Source: Branchiostoma floridae (lineage: Eukaryota > Chordata > Leptocardii > Amphioxiformes > Branchiostomatidae). From it: DNA of 60,000 bases. How positions within the stretch are numbered: the first letter of the stretch is position 1; the number at the start of each line of letters is the position of its first letter. Position numbers and translations under genes: made by a program. The notes beneath the pieces were generated by a model. It was not told the DNA's origin. It did no database searches and was given only the letters and a program-made list of their open reading frames with translations. The stretch covers positions 13,352,432 to 13,412,431 of the forward strand of contig NC_049993.1 of assembly GCF_000003815.2 (NCBI RefSeq). The letters run 5' to 3'. Of the stretch, positions 10,501-21,064 are shown one piece after another.

Positions 10501-12185
10501 TGCTGCAAGTACATCATGATATCATGATATCATGCATTTTTGTGCACCCAGAATTGCAGATATTTGTGTAAGGACAGATTATGTTCATGTATGTAAAGGT
10601 AATTTGCACAGTGTCACTGGTAAACAGCATACTCTTGACAATCAAGAGTCAAAGATAACTACTAGTAAACCTCTACTAGCTATGTGTTGAAGTTCTTAAA
10701 TTCAAATTGAAGAGCCAGTGAATTATGTCATCGGGTTGGCGAATCACTGGACAGCAAGGTTCTTTACTCACAACTAGGGGTGGGTACTGGTACAGAAAAT
10801 TCAGGTGCAGGTCCGGTTCAGGTCCAAAGGATCAGGTCCAGTACAGAACCTGATTCAGTATGACTCATACCAAAGGTCCATTTCACTACAAAGAAATCTG
10901 TTTGGTGGAGTATTAGCCTTACACTGGCGTTTTTAAATCCTATAACACTAACTGCACCTGCACAATTGGCTATAAAACTTGGTATGAATTACTATAAACT
11001 CTACTCTACTTCACTTGTTATTTTCAGCGCCAAAACACGTGAATGCCTGATAAAATAATCTCTTCATTTTCTAATCGGCCCAACATCCGGTCGACTTAAT
11101 TTTTTTCAGGTCCGGTCTTTCTGGACCGGTCCAATAAGAAAAAATGGTTTTGTACCGGTACGCTGTACCGATACCCAGCCCTACTCACAACCAAGACAAA
11201 ACCCCTCAGCTGATGTTCTGGTGACCTTCCTCAGGGCAATTCTGTCAGAACTGGTCTAGAAAGGGACAGATGGTCGCCAAAACTTCACCTGTGAGGGCTT
11301 TTGTCTTGGTTGTGAGTAAAGAACCTTGCTGTCCTCCAAAAAGTCCATTTTGTGATGGTATAACTCCTTTATGGTACACAACAAGCAAAGATGAATGCCA
11401 CTTACAAGTCCATGGGGTAGAAGAAGATGATCAGGTACTTTCCTACAAGAGAGAAGAAACTCATCAGACTTACTTCTCCTATGAGCTAGCATTCTTATAA
11501 TATTGTTGATGAACTAAAACCAAAGAATACTGTATTGATAAAATATAACAATGCGCATTTAAAACATCATATTTGTGGCTAAAGTCAAGGTACCTCATAG
11601 TCATAGTCAGTCTTATATTGTACCATTAATAAAACCATGGGTTGAGTAAGGACAGTCCAGTTAAGTGTATTTCGTAAGGACACAATCAGAAAATTTGTAT
11701 ACAATCAGAAAACATGTACACAATCAGAAAAATGTTATTCAATCAGAAAATCTGTATACAATCAAAACCTATATCATACATCCGGTTACACCGGTGAGGT
11801 ATACAATTGGAAAATGTGTATACAATCAAAATCAGGAAACCTGTATACAATCAGAAAATATGTAACAATCAAAATCAGGAAACCTGTATACAATCGGAAA
11901 AAATGTGTATATGAGCACAAAAATGGTATTCAATCAGAAAACTGCTACACAATAAGAAAACTTCCATACAATTAGAAAACTTGTAAGTTGTACATAATCA
12001 GAAGAATGGTTCTCAATCAGAACATTTTCCAGTGTCAAAAGATTGAAAGCACTGTGAAACAAACAAACGTGAAACCCACCTTTGTAGTCGGACAATTTGA
12101 TGGTACCGAACTCCCCAGAGGGTAGCACGGCTGTGCTCTCGAAGTTCGGAGCTGGGTGCTGGAGTTTGGCTTTTCCGGCAGACAT
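7562..12185 (-). CDS. PRDX1: Typical 2-Cys peroxiredoxin (PRDX1/2-like), six coding exons, complete
   Basis: Coding exons on the minus strand: 12185-12080, 11442-11406, 9957-9841, 9288-9166, 8250-8120 and 7644-7562 (stop TAG). All junctions are GT-AG, every phase closes, and the sum is 597 nt, giving 198 residues, the usual family length. The peroxidatic Cys is Cys52 in 'FTFVCPTE', the resolving Cys is Cys173 in 'GEVCPAGW', and both hyperoxidation-sensitivity motifs are present: GGLG at 95-98 and the C-terminal YF at 193-194. The enzyme reduces H2O2 and organic peroxides as an obligate homodimer or decamer in the cytosol, using thioredoxin as reductant. Start '[15 protein letters not shown]' aligns with PRDX1/2. 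The sequence mixes PRDX1-like (EYFSKQ end) and PRDX2-like features (Ser rather than Cys in 'QFSHLAW'), so it may be a pre-duplication orthologue; the symbol is indicative. Exon 2 is only 37 nt. Introns carry several MITEs. Confidence 0.95.
8328..8630 (+). mobile_element. tRNA-headed SINE, family A, degraded
   Basis: Located in the peroxiredoxin intron between exons 5 and 4. The head reads like a tRNA, with a B-box-like 'GGATTTGAATCTC'. The middle carries 'GTACCTAGCTTCTGTTAGG', then a diverged version of the shared core ('GGAGGTCCTGCATTCAAGGA', then 'GAGCC'). The tail has 'CCGGTGTGAGCGGATCAAAC' and 'AACTGGTGTGTTATG'. The same ordered modules appear at 29440-29800, and on the other strand at 28245-28548. 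Confidence 0.75.
10097..10484. mobile_element. Non-autonomous DNA transposon (hAT-like TIR), ~388 bp
   Basis: Perfect 17-bp inverted termini GCAGGGTTCTCCCCAGA at 10096-10112 and its reverse complement ending at 10485. The hexamer CATAGG flanks CAGGG...CCCTG on both sides, so the target duplication visible is 6 bp; 8 bp would be expected for hAT. There is no coding capacity. It sits in the peroxiredoxin intron between exons 3 and 2. Confidence 0.7.
10749..11334. repeat. Inverted repeat with 36-bp perfect arms, left arm split by a MITE
   Basis: The right arm is 11299-11334. The left arm is 10749-10774 continued at 11192-11201 once the inserted element and one copy of its target duplication are removed. 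The 36 positions then match perfectly as an inverted repeat, with about 97 bp of unique spacer. This is probably an older foldback element that received a later insertion. Confidence 0.8.
10775..11183. mobile_element. 409-bp hAT-type MITE with exact 8-bp target-site duplication
   Basis: Termini TAGGGGTGGGTAC (start) and TAGGGCTGGGTA (reverse complement of the end) form imperfect TIRs. The octamer CTCACAAC is repeated exactly at 10767-10774 and 11184-11191. TIR type and 8-bp duplication fit the hAT superfamily. The interior, around 'CAGGTCCGGT' and 'GGACCGGTCC', has no ORF of note. It lies in the peroxiredoxin intron between exons 3 and 2. Confidence 0.85.
11640..12020. repeat. Degenerate minisatellite, ~17-20-bp unit (ACAATCAGAAAA...TGTAT)
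   Basis: About 15 head-to-tail copies of a unit such as 'TACAATCAGAAAAYNTGTA' fill most of peroxiredoxin intron 1, ending about 60 bp before the donor of exon 1. A few longer units read 'ACAATCAAAATCAGGAAACC'. There are no unique spacers of constant length, so it is not CRISPR-like. Confidence 0.8.
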
Positions 12186-15130
12186 CTTGGTTCAGTACTT
12201 CTAGAAACGCAAACAGAGGACATAGAATTCATAAGCTTTCTGCTGACGTTTTAAAAGAGAACTTCGCGATAAATGTATACATATTAAAGTCTGCATGATA
12301 GGATGTATACATATTTAAAAGTTAACTATTTTCTATATAGGTTTGTTGCATGATACATATCAATATACATGTACATTTGTTGATACAAATATACACTTAT
12401 AACTAACATTGGCATATATAAATATACATCTATATCATTGATTCAGAAAGTTCTCACAATCCTATGTTAAGCATAGAAGTTTGAGTCACTAATATACGTT
12501 CTTGATAAAACCTGTTATTATATGTGGCTGTACTGTATATAATATGTATTACTTTGCAAATTTTTGGTTGGTTCATAGTCTTTCATATGATTTTTTTGAC
12601 AAAGATTTAAACAAATACACACAACTAAAGTTCAATTAGCTTGGGGAAGCTTTCGAGACGAACTCTGTCTCTTTGTCAACCCGGGAGTCTCATCTTGGAG
12701 TTTCTCTGTCACGTGACATTTGATGGTCTTTCATATGCTTTGACCACACATGTCATCCTGTATTCTCTTATCCTGTCTTTTGAAAGTAGTTATGCACAGA
12801 CCAAGAATTTTCTGTTTAGCACTAATTGGTCCCTATAGAAATAGGACACAATTACTGCATTATTATCATTCTGCTGCATTTTCTAAAAACAGCTTGTTAA
12901 CAAGTATTATGACAAGCGTCAATATGATCTGCATAGCAGGATTGGTATATTCAAAAGATAAAGAGAATTTTTCAAAAAGGCTAAAATTATTTGTTCAATA
13001 TATCATTACCAGCCGGGACTTAATTGTAGCCTCTGCCAGGCTCTGTGGATCGCTGGTCAAATAGTAGAAACTGGACAATAGAGTCAATAGTATGCTAGGG
13101 GAGTCAAGCGGCCATAGGAGTCAGTATGTGACCCACAGAGCCTCACATGAGCAATGATCTTTCCCTCAACAATTTACATAAGCTCCTATCCCCTTCCCAC
13201 ACCAGCAATGCCCTTTCCCTTCCATTGACCACAGCTGTCTGTGACATGGAGACCACTTTAAAAAAATCATGCAAATTGGATGGACATCCAAGTAGTGTAT
13301 ATAACAGTAGTACACAGTCTACCCACAGAGTGTAACTGTAAGAAATTCTAATTAAACTTTTAAAGGCATATTTTGCCATGTCAATCACAGCTGTGATGAA
13401 GACATGTACACGAAAGCTACAAAAGACTGCTAACATGTTGCTATTGCTTAATACAAAAAGACCAGAGTCTCATGTGTATATCTAGTAAAATCAGCACACC
13501 AACCAAGCAAAACTCAGTATCATTTGACAGGAAATTTTACAATCCAGTTAACATTGGAACTCATTACACCACGAATATGTATATTTTTTTAAAATTCATA
13601 CTAGAATGTTTAAACACTGGCACTGCAAAAACGATCTTCTCCTTAATATCACAAAAATAAATTTATTTACAGTGTATCAATAATGATGCATTATCAAATA
13701 CATACATGTACTAGCATTGTTATGATTGCTAGTATGTATAAAACAGGATTGAGCAACCATGCTGGAACAAAATTATTTTGAAATAAATTAATAATAAATA
13801 GTATAAGTTCAGCTGACATATTTCATAGTACTTACCTTTCCTTGTATAGGAAAAAGAGTTTATACTATTTCGTGTCTAATATCATGTAAATCAACCACCA
13901 CTGTATACTCAGTACATGTTATACTATAGGATACCATACCTTTTAGCAAGCCTGCTTACAGTCAACAGCAAGAGATCTCTACATGGAACCTCTCACACTG
14001 ATTATATAAGCATCCAATTCTGCTATGTCATTCTTTCTATTACCATACTTCCTGCCCAAGTAGGGGATAATGCAAAGGAAGCAAATAGGGCATGACTTAG
14101 GACATCCTCAATTCTCAGAACTACAAAATGTATATATAAGTGTGTCACGCCTTAGTCTTTTGCATGAATGGTTGAGCTAGCATGCATGATCACTTGTGTA
14201 TCTTTTTGTACTGGTGTATTCACAACATAGATTATAAGAATCTAACCAAGTTAGATTCAAACCTGTACAAGTGACCACCTCTACATCATATAGGACCACC
14301 CCCAATGTGGACATTTTTTGCTGGTCCCTTAGAGTTAGACGTTTCATTGCAGCATTTTTCAAGACAAAGTCAATGAGCTAAAAGTAACAAAAGCAAAAAC
14401 CACTAGAAAGACCTTCAAAATGTCACCAAAAAAAGTACCACATAAAACAAGCCCAACCCAACATCTGCTTGGAGATTAAGGACTTGAACAAGCAATCCTC
14501 AGGTACAGAAATGGGAGTGCTAACCGGGAGACCATGGCATGCTATTTAGACTGTAGTACTTTACAGAGTATCTTAACCTACACATTGAGAGCCGTATTTA
14601 CACACCACTACCGCCACACAATGACCAAACTGGCAAGGACAACGGCTAGGCTTTTCAATAATGTTTCCAGCCTACTGACTATACTACTTGTGGTTTTACT
14701 TTTGTAGTTTGTCACTGACAACTCCACCAAAAAATATGCACTTCTTATGTGCAACCGAATCATTTCAACAGAACGTGAATTTAAAACACTGACTGAAAAC
14801 ATCCTTTTCCCTCCCACTGCAAAATCAAATGAATCTGGAGTATTTGTTATTCCTCTCTCACATAATTTTTTCTCACACCCACAAAATATCCTAAACATTT
14901 CTTTTGATACTGTACATCTTTAAATACTTGTAGCATTTTTAATTTTCACGGTCAGATTTCTTGTGGTGACCTCTGTAAGGCCGAAATATTACGTGAATAA
15001 TTCAGTAATGCAAGCCACAAACTGCAAATACCGCAAATGCCCCATACTGCAGAATTAAGTAAACTTACTGTAATCCGATTTGCAATACTGGATTATTTGC
15101 ATTATTTGTGTCATTCACCTTAAGGTTATA
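12186..15130. other. Upstream region of the peroxiredoxin gene; no gene seen
   Basis: This AT-rich stretch presumably holds the peroxiredoxin promoter and any non-coding 5' exon, but I could not place a start site. Around 13020-13140 there is a decayed relative of the 'CTCTACCAG' foldback family (words GTGGATCGCTGG, AATAGTAGAAA). A single CCAAGCAGATG-type terminus lies near 14457-14482. The short open frames here (e.g. 12641-13064, 13143-13436, 14608-14898) lack recognisable domains. Confidence 0.5.
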
Positions 15131-15304
15131 CAGTAAAAGCCGCTTAATTGCACGGCCTATTTGCCAGTGAATTTCGTGCAATTATCCGGCTGGTGCAATA
15201 ATGCGAAGTTATCTACCTGGACCGCACTGTTTTGGGATTTGGGCATTCCGTGCAGTTAACAGAAGTGTGCGTTAATCCGGTGTGCAATTAACTGGCTTCT
15301 ACTG
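15131..15304. mobile_element. 174-bp pogo/Tc1-type MITE with TA target duplication
   Basis: The left end CAGTAAAAGCCGCTTAATTG and the right end (reverse complement CAGTAGAAGCCAGTTAATTG) form ~24-bp TIRs with few mismatches. TA dinucleotides flank both ends (15129-15130 and 15305-15306). The CAGTRGAAGCC terminus plus TA duplication is typical of pogo/Tigger-like elements. It is non-coding. Confidence 0.75.
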
Positions 15305-16061
15305 TATTACAACCAGCTGCAGTAGGGGGCAAATATTTGGTCAGCAAACATATGCATGACAGTCATGAGAGCTTTCATCATCACTACGTATATAAACATT
15401 AAACATTTGCACTGATTTGGACTTTGAAACTATGATTTGACAATTTATCATTTACAACACTATAACTTAGAATAAAGCAGATATTCTGTGACAGTGTGAG
15501 GAGAAAAATTGATAAATTTTTATATAAATTCAACTTTATCTTTCAGACAAATTTACCTTTACTAGTTCTTCAATGATAGAAGGAGCTTGAACTTCATAAT
15601 ACATACATTTGTATCATGGGGTAATAAGGAAAGATGACCGCCAAGCTTTTCTTCTTAACATGGCTAAGAAGGCATCATCCCATTATGCATGTCTTACAAA
15701 ATGTAGGTTATGTGTACTTCGCACCTGAATTTTTCATAACTCTAAGCGAGTCTGCCGATTTAATGTAAAACATACCTGCAGCCTTTCTTATAATTTTATA
15801 GGGTAAAGCATTAGTGGTACCCCCCCCCCCCCATGCAGGACCCCATTGATGCTAACCCCCATAGAGGCCCCCATGAAATCATAGATCACTGACCGAGCCT
15901 GAGAAGTTTCCAGAACAAAATCTAGCAATGTTTGACTTGGTCTGGCCTTGTTATCTTTCACAATCTAAAACTGTGTACACAGCAAAATGGCAAACTGGTT
16001 AAAGTTTTGCAACAACTTAAGCTTCAGACTACATAGAAATGAATACATATTGATGATGTAT

Positions 16062-16181
16062 GCTACGGCCGCGTGGCGCGTTGGTACACCCGATCCCTCG
16101 ATCTCGGAAGTTAAGCAACGCGACGGTCCGGACAGTGCTTGGATGGGAGACCAACCAAGGACGTCCGGATTGCTGTAGCCT
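16062..16181 (+). rRNA. 5S rRNA-like sequence (head of a SINE)
   Basis: It is exactly 120 nt, the normal 5S length, running from GCTACGGCC to TGCTGTAGCC, which pair as helix I. The internal promoter looks intact: box A region 'CGGAAGTTAAGC' and box C 'TGGATGGGAGACC'. It differs from animal 5S in helix I/II and near the 3' half ('GACGGTCCGGACAGTGC'). Because SINE core and tail sequence follows directly, a functional ribosomal role is unlikely, though RNA polymerase III transcription is plausible. Confidence 0.65.
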
Positions 16182-16335
16182 CACGAAGCTTTCCACGAAA
16201 TCGTCTTCCGGGAGGGACGTAAAACGGGGGTCCCGTGCTCGAGGAGGTGCCTCGACCACGTTAATCAGCCTCATTACTCATAATGGGTACCTACTGGCTG
16301 GCAAAATACACCTGGTGTATAATTGATGCGTTACC
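16062..16335 (+). mobile_element. SINE with a 5S-rRNA-derived head
   Basis: The first 120 nt are a 5S rRNA copy (separate entry). Instead of a terminator it runs into 'GGGACGTAAAACGGGGGTCC', then 'GTGCTCGAGGAGGTGCC', a version of the core found in the tRNA-headed SINEs here, and then a tail including 'ACACCTGGTGTATAATTG', which resembles the 'ACCTGGTGTGTTACG' end of family A. Combined 5S head, shared core and shared tail identify a SINE3-type retroposon rather than a 5S gene. Confidence 0.75.
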
Positions 16336-16339
16336 AAAA

Positions 16340-17849
16340 TATCACAAAAATGAGTCCCAAACTATTTTATGTAAATTATATGCATAAGCCATAAGATACC
16401 GGGCATAATATAAAAATCAATGTTAGATAGAAGTCGATATATATCAGCAAAAAATTATGCAAGTCATCTACTGCACCCATTTTATGGAAGTCATAAGGGA
16501 AACCTTGACACTTGAAATGCCGGAAATCCGTTTTAAAGGTTTAAAACACATTCCCAAACCCCCCTCCCCACCCTCTCATCTACCCACTTTTCTTTGCAGT
16601 CAACCCAGACATCTGAGACAACCCTCATCAGGCATTATTTGTGTGAATTTCTAAAGCATTTTCTGTACCTTTTTACGTCAGATTATCGACGTTTCCTGGT
16701 AGTCGTGGAATGGGAGACATTATTCTGACATTCTGTGACATTTCTCACACAAAAGATTGAAGGAAAATGTGCAAAGTCACGTCCTGTAAGTAACGTTACG
16801 TAAATACCACTATTACACTTACACACGTGTGTATGTAGGGTGTGTTAGGCTCTACCATATAGACCCACTCAAATAATTCGATGTTTTTGCTCAAAATAAA
16901 CATCAACACGTCGCGACTAAGCCTTGGATAGAATCGGTAATACCTTGGGATTCATAGACATGAAAATGAAGACTTACCGTCGGCGCTTTCTTGCAGTAAA
17001 AAACAAGGAAATAGGAGTTTTCTGTCGTCTGTCTGTCCTCGCTACCGGCGAATGTCAGAAGGTGGTCACGTGGTGCAGGCACGCGCGGTCTTTCAGGGGG
17101 CGATACCATTCAGTAAGGGGGGGTCCGGTTTTCGCTAGATTTGCTATAAAAAGAGATATAGAAGATCTCATTTTCCTCCATATAAAACATAGAGATTTTC
17201 CAAATTCCTAACTACCATAGCTCTAGTCTGCTGATGCGTTGTAGCAGCTCAACAAGTTTCTGAGCTGAGCCGGTGTCCTTAAAGTCAATGACCTACATTT
17301 CTAGGGCATAACAACTGTCTACGGGCCTCCTAGCTGCATTCAATGACACTGCAGAGAGATGTTCAGTTTTGGTTCCTCGTGCTTTCAACATTTTATGCTC
17401 ACAATGTTTGAGTTAGCTAGCAGCTAGGTTTTTGTATCGGTAAGCGGTGTTGGTTTGAGCAACCTCGCGGTCTTCCTTGGAACTGCAGACTTGTTTTATC
17501 CTGAAACCCTTTCCAAGAGTTTTCGTCACGTGTGTGAAAAATTGCTTTTATTAGTATTTTATCTATAGGAAGTCTTGATATATGTTTTGTCCACGACAGA
17601 TGGTGATGGTTTGGGCCACCTAGCAGCTATTCTTTGAACTACACCCCTGCTTTTGTCTCAAAATTTTTGTCAATATGAAATGTACGTGTTAGAAAAATTG
17701 TCCGTATCAGGGATTCAATGGGGAATTGCCATCAGATGCGGGAGCTAGGTCTGAACGAATGGTTTTGTCAGCTTGATGAGTATAATTTGAGATGTTTAGT
17801 TCCGGGAGCAGGTGCAGATAGTTTTTTTAATGACCTGTCTAATGGTGCG
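16340..17849. other. Intergenic; no gene seen
   Basis: Nothing coding was recognised. The frames at 16903-17109 (-) and 16924-17211 (+) overlap each other and have no domain. A CACGTG E-box occurs near 17067. From about 17220 onward there are faint relatives of the diverged repeat seen at 18480-19170, e.g. 'GTCTTCCTTGGAACTGCAG' and 'CCACCTAGCAGC'. Confidence 0.4.
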
Positions 17850-17930
17850 TGACGTCACGATACTAGTTTTCACCTGAGTGCGGCCGGTAATTATAAAGGG
17901 CAGCCACCAGAAGTCCTCTCGTCCGACGTT
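17850..17930 (+). promoter_or_regulatory. Promoter-like block: perfect CRE then TATA box
   Basis: TGACGTCA, the perfect palindromic CREB/ATF site, is at 17850-17857, and TATAAAG at 17892-17898 in a short GC-rich interval, with a pyrimidine-rich stretch (CCTCTCGTCC) about 25 bp further that could hold a start site. The first downstream ATG (17973) opens only a 29-codon frame ending at 18062. No gene downstream was recognised before the assembly gap, so this may drive an unseen gene, a non-coding RNA, or be chance. Confidence 0.35.
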
Positions 17931-18479
17931 TGTGCCTCCGCCCACACTAATCCTGACTAGTTTCTAGTTTCTATGGAAGGCTCTCCTGATCTGCTGAGCG
18001 TCCACAGACCGTTGTTTTGTACTCTACAAGCCGAGGTTGATGGGGAAAATCAAAAACATTGACGACGTCTAGATTCAAAATGTTCTAAACTAGTATTTTT
18101 CAAAGTGTTTATATCGATCTGCGACACCAAAATACAGCATTTTAATCTTATTATCTGAATCAAAAATAGTATAATTTAGTGTAAATAAACGTTTACACAA
18201 AATACACAGCCTTCTCGGATGTCATTGAACATTGCGCCATAAAAATAATTCTTCAGACTAGAAGATTTTGTCGCAATGTAATCCAAAAACACGAAGAATT
18301 CGACACTGCACATGTTATTTTCCCAATTCCCCCAACATGTTCATATTGAAGTCGTGAACTGATTAAAGACTTAAGAGATCTCTACCATTTTCCATATATG
18401 TCACGATGGAGGATTTGTTGTACACGAATGGCCTTATACTTGGGATCAGTAGTTACTTTTAAGGCTTATCCTACTCAGT

Positions 18480-19170
18480 CGTTATTCTCTTCGCCAATGG
18501 CGATAGAGTATGTTTTTGTCGACTTGGGTCTGTATGTAGGTCAACAGCATATAACTCGAGAAATTGTAGATGGAACTTTGTGATTTTTGGTAGGTGTGTA
18601 GCGGTTGTCGAAAGGAATGCCAAGTTCGAAAACGGTTTACCTGGCGTTTTCCTACGGTACTGCAGCGAGCTTGGTATGTTTTTTGCAGTTTGTTTTGGGC
18701 AGCATAAGTCAAAATCTAGCTGGGCGATTTTCAAGAAACTTGGTAGGTGTGTAGCGGTTTTGGAGAGGAAGGTCAAGTGCGAAAATGGTTTACCTGGCTC
18801 TTACCTACGGCGCTGTAGCGGGATTTGTATGTAAGTGCGTTTGTCTGTAAGCAAGATAACTCGAGAACCCTTGAATGGATCCTGATGATATTTGGTAGGT
18901 GGGTGGGGGTCAAGAAAACGAAGGTCAAGTTCGATAATGGGCCCCCTAGTGACTGCCTAAGGTACTGCAGCAAAACTTTTATTTTTGACACTTCGTGTTT
19001 TGGATATGCTGTGGTCATGATTTTTGAGTGGTAGATAGCCCTTGGGGCAGAGAGTAAGTGCTGTGAGTTTGGACCCCCTAGCGGCTTTTTGGGAACTGCA
19101 GGCACCGATTTCCTTTCAAACTTTGAACGAGAATAACTCGAGAACGTGTTGACGGATCATCAGGATTTTT
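18480..19170. repeat. Highly diverged tandem repeat, ~150-300-bp units
   Basis: Repeated landmarks in the same order: 'ATAACTCGAGAA', then 'TTTGGTAGGTGKGT', then 'AAGGTCAAGT.CGA.AATGG', 'CCTA.GGTACTGCAGC'. Starts of units are visible near 18548, 18720 (5' part missing), 18855 and 19130. Identity between units is low, indicating an old array. A distant relative is at 27940-28050 ('AACTCAAAGAGCTATAATAT', 'TTGAGCCCCTGGCGGC'). Confidence 0.65.
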
Positions 19171-19499
19171 TGGTATGTAGATAGAATGAGTACTTAAAAT
19201 AATAATCTACATGGAAAGATGCATTTAATTGTAATCAGTGGCCAATTAACAGAAATAAACTGTTTTGTATATACATGTATCTCACTTGACCTATATCTAT
19301 GGACACATCTGTTTGACAGATGTTTTTGCTGGAGGAAACACTGACAAGCCGTGAGCTGGACACTGAAAAGCTTGAAATTCTGATTGACCAGGGGTGCTAT
19401 CAGGTCATCTTGTACAATCAGGTCTTGTTTTGGTAGCATTTGTGGGGTTTGGGGGTAGGTACTATTTAGTAATAGATGAATAAGACCTTAAAGTCTAAA

Positions 19500-19599
19500 N
19501 NNNNNNNNNNNNNNNNNNNNNNNNNNNNNNNNNNNNNNNNNNNNNNNNNNNNNNNNNNNNNNNNNNNNNNNNNNNNNNNNNNNNNNNNNNNNNNNNNNN
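19500..19599. other. Assembly gap (100 N)
   Basis: Exactly 100 N, a conventional placeholder for a gap of unknown size. Diverged repeats precede it and a poly-G run (from about 19684) follows, so a collapsed repeat is the likely cause of the gap. Confidence 0.99.
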
Positions 19600-20882
19600 T
19601 TTCCCCCCTAACATTCGGCAAAAAATACACTGGAAAGGTCTCGCAGACCGGTTTATAAGGAGCATTCAGTAACTTATTATAATGGGGGGGGGGGGGGGGG
19701 GGGAACTTTGCTATTTCTTTGTAGGCATCAGGGTCATGCCTCCTCGTAATTTAGAGCTCGCAGACTCGTCGTCCAATCAATTTTCGCCTAATGTGAGGGG
19801 GGTATAAGAATCTCCTTTATTTCCTTGCCATTATTGCGACGCCACATTATGGAGCCCGTTTTATTGAGTCTCCTTTTCTTACGAAATGCACTAAACCCAA
19901 TCTTACTAGGCCACTCATTTTGGGTAATAAGTTAATTGCAAATTTATCAAAAGCCATTTTGTAACGCCTCAGGGGGTAGTCTGTTTTACTGAGCATCTCA
20001 TTCATTGTAGAAATTCGAAATTCGATGAAACCATAGGCAATATTACTACTACTACTACTGTCAGTCTATACAGAATATGACTCTACGTACGCAAAGGAAC
20101 TAGACGACCATGGATCGGAGACGACAATACTCATAAATGTACAATGCAGAATACATAAACTAAATGTTACAACTTAGAAATTAGATAGATAGATAGATAG
20201 ATAGATAGATGTGTTTATTGGGAAATCGCAGTGTCAGAGTTCCTTCTACACTGAATTACATCCAATTTACAAATATTACATATGATCTAGATACAAAAAA
20301 ACTCTTACGCAGTCATATACAAACTACAAAGTACAAAGTAGTATTATATATATAAATGCATAGTGCACCAAGAAGGAGTTACTTAAAGAATTTTACACAG
20401 TTATATATTATCAACATTACTACGCCACACAACATAGGTTTGAATAGAAAGTTTATTGCAAATTCATGCAGATACTTCAAATACCTTTTTTAAAGTGATC
20501 GCAGCTTATCCATTTCAGGCTAATAATGCAACCGTACGTGAACTCAAATGCTTCCACCAAGCACCAAGGTATCTTACCTAACATGTTACATCATGTATTT
20601 AGAGAAAAATGTACATGTGCAGATATTAGTAAAAATCAAGTATCTTATATATTTAGTGATAATTCAGTTTAAAATATTTTGTGAACTCATCACTTTTTTT
20701 CAATTTTTCAAATAAATATACTTTGTAGTGCATAACACGTTACAGTTGCAAGAGAATATATATGCATTTGACTTGTTTTCCATAGGGGAGAGTAGCCAGA
20801 TAAGCAAAGTATTATCATAAGGCACCATCATTTTTTTGGAATTGATAAGCATTACATTGTTTTAATGACAACCTACGTCAAC
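19600..20882. other. Intergenic, 3' of the METTL21A-like gene; microsatellite
   Basis: Contains a poly-G run near 19684-19703 and a (TAGA)n microsatellite at about 20182-20210. On the minus strand AATAAA occurs near 20452-20457, a possible poly(A) signal for the methyltransferase gene. No coding frame was recognised. Confidence 0.5.
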
Positions 20883-20972
20883 CTACGTCATTAAAATGAC
20901 GTGGGAGCCGGACAGCGAGTTTGCCACTCTTTCGCTTATTGGTCGGCACTCAACGTCATTTTAATGACGTAG
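20883..20972. repeat. Pair of identical 20-bp inverted CRE-like palindromic arms
   Basis: CTACGTCATTAAAATGACGT at 20883-20902 is repeated as its exact reverse complement at 20953-20972. Each arm is itself near-palindromic and contains two TGACGT half-sites. The unit could be a tiny MITE. A partial copy of the left arm ('CAACCTACGTCA') is duplicated directly just before it. Confidence 0.7.
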
Positions 20973-21064
20973 CTATAGGATGCACCCCGTGAAAAATACG
21001 ACTTTTCATATGGCTTCTCTTCTTTTCGTGCATAGCCGTACAGACCAAGAACCAAAAGCGCCAC

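Noticed and set aside
11640-12020. CRISPR-like array
   Set aside because: The short repeats are degenerate, adjacent, without constant-length unique spacers, and the context is an animal intron.
16062-16181. Functional 5S rRNA gene
   Set aside because: Length and promoter boxes are intact, but SINE core and tail follow immediately and no T-rich terminator is present, so a SINE head is the better reading.
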